DNA of 23,507 nucleotides. Source: CAYHOI01 sp964358175 (lineage in GTDB: Bacteria > Margulisbacteria > Riflemargulisbacteria > GWF2-35-9). The notes below the pieces were generated by a model, which was not told the DNA's origin, did not search any database, and was given only the letters and a program-made list of their open reading frames with translations. Location: positions 1 through 23,507 of the forward strand of contig CAYHOI010000021.1 of NCBI GenBank assembly GCA_964358175.1, in the 5' to 3' direction. The number at the start of each line of letters is the position of its first letter. Position 1 is the stretch's first letter. Made by a program: the position numbers and the translations under genes. Shown piece after piece: positions 23,437 to 23,507 of the stretch.

Positions 23437-23507
23437 TCTTTTCGTGCGCATATCAGCAATTCTCATTATGGAATTTAATGCCGAATAATTCCGCCTCTAT
23501 CCGCCCT

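Noticed and set aside
23400..23507. Fur box upstream of the Fur-family gene
   Set aside because: TGAGAAT near 23471-23477 (minus strand) resembles one half-site, but no second half follows at the right distance.

Overview
This is bacterial chromosome sequence of roughly 45% GC (estimated by eye). It begins in the 3' end of a 23S rRNA gene, followed by 5S rRNA, and then holds about 20 protein genes packed closely, with several 1-4 nt overlaps and two overlapping convergent gene pairs. An outer-membrane beta-barrel protein of the PorV/UPF0164 type points to a diderm. GatCAB means at least one amide aminoacyl-tRNA is made by transamidation. A class III ribonucleotide reductase operon means growth, at least part of the time, without oxygen. 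I cannot assign the phylum; the many proteins without recognisable relatives suggest a poorly sampled lineage.

Layout. 1-474: rRNA operon tail. 582-1801 (+): a two-gene unit of a small unknown protein and an HEXXH metallopeptidase-like protein. 1825-6226 (+): a sigma70-like promoter, the outer-membrane protein, then gatC-gatA-gatB with overlapping stop/start codons. 6189-15670 (-): a long single-strand run, in transcription order nrdR, nrdD, a detached glycyl-radical/glutaredoxin subunit, nrdG, hisF, a 979-residue coiled-coil protein, an archaeal-type AAA ATPase and coaX (type III pantothenate kinase). 15877-16206 (+): a small unknown gene divergent from nrdR, followed by a perfect hairpin. 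About 16325-17990: an IS91-family rolling-circle insertion sequence with an intact-looking transposase on the minus strand. 18112-19000 (+): two unknown genes behind a cluster of inverted repeats. 19136-21448 (+): a chemoreceptor with a NIT (nitrate/nitrite-sensing type) periplasmic domain and a chain of HAMP-like repeats. 21445-23364 (-): a Fur-family regulator, a secreted protein of unknown function and an SAM methyltransferase, apparently one operon.

The main finding is in the nrd operon. The NrdD catalytic polypeptide stops just after its C-terminal zinc site and lacks the glycyl-radical segment. That segment (RIVGYYR, then NWNVGK) opens the next gene, which has its own strong Shine-Dalgarno site and is fused to a glutaredoxin-like CPGC domain. 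This looks like a class III ribonucleotide reductase split into a catalytic chain and a chain carrying both the radical and the reductant. NrdR upstream, with a good NrdR-box match in its own leader, probably controls the whole set.

Other points of interest are the repeat-built 979-residue protein paired with a STAND-like ATPase, the lethal-factor-like metallopeptidase pair, a HisF with an internal insertion encoded in a nucleotide-reductase operon, and the poly-HAMP chemoreceptor.
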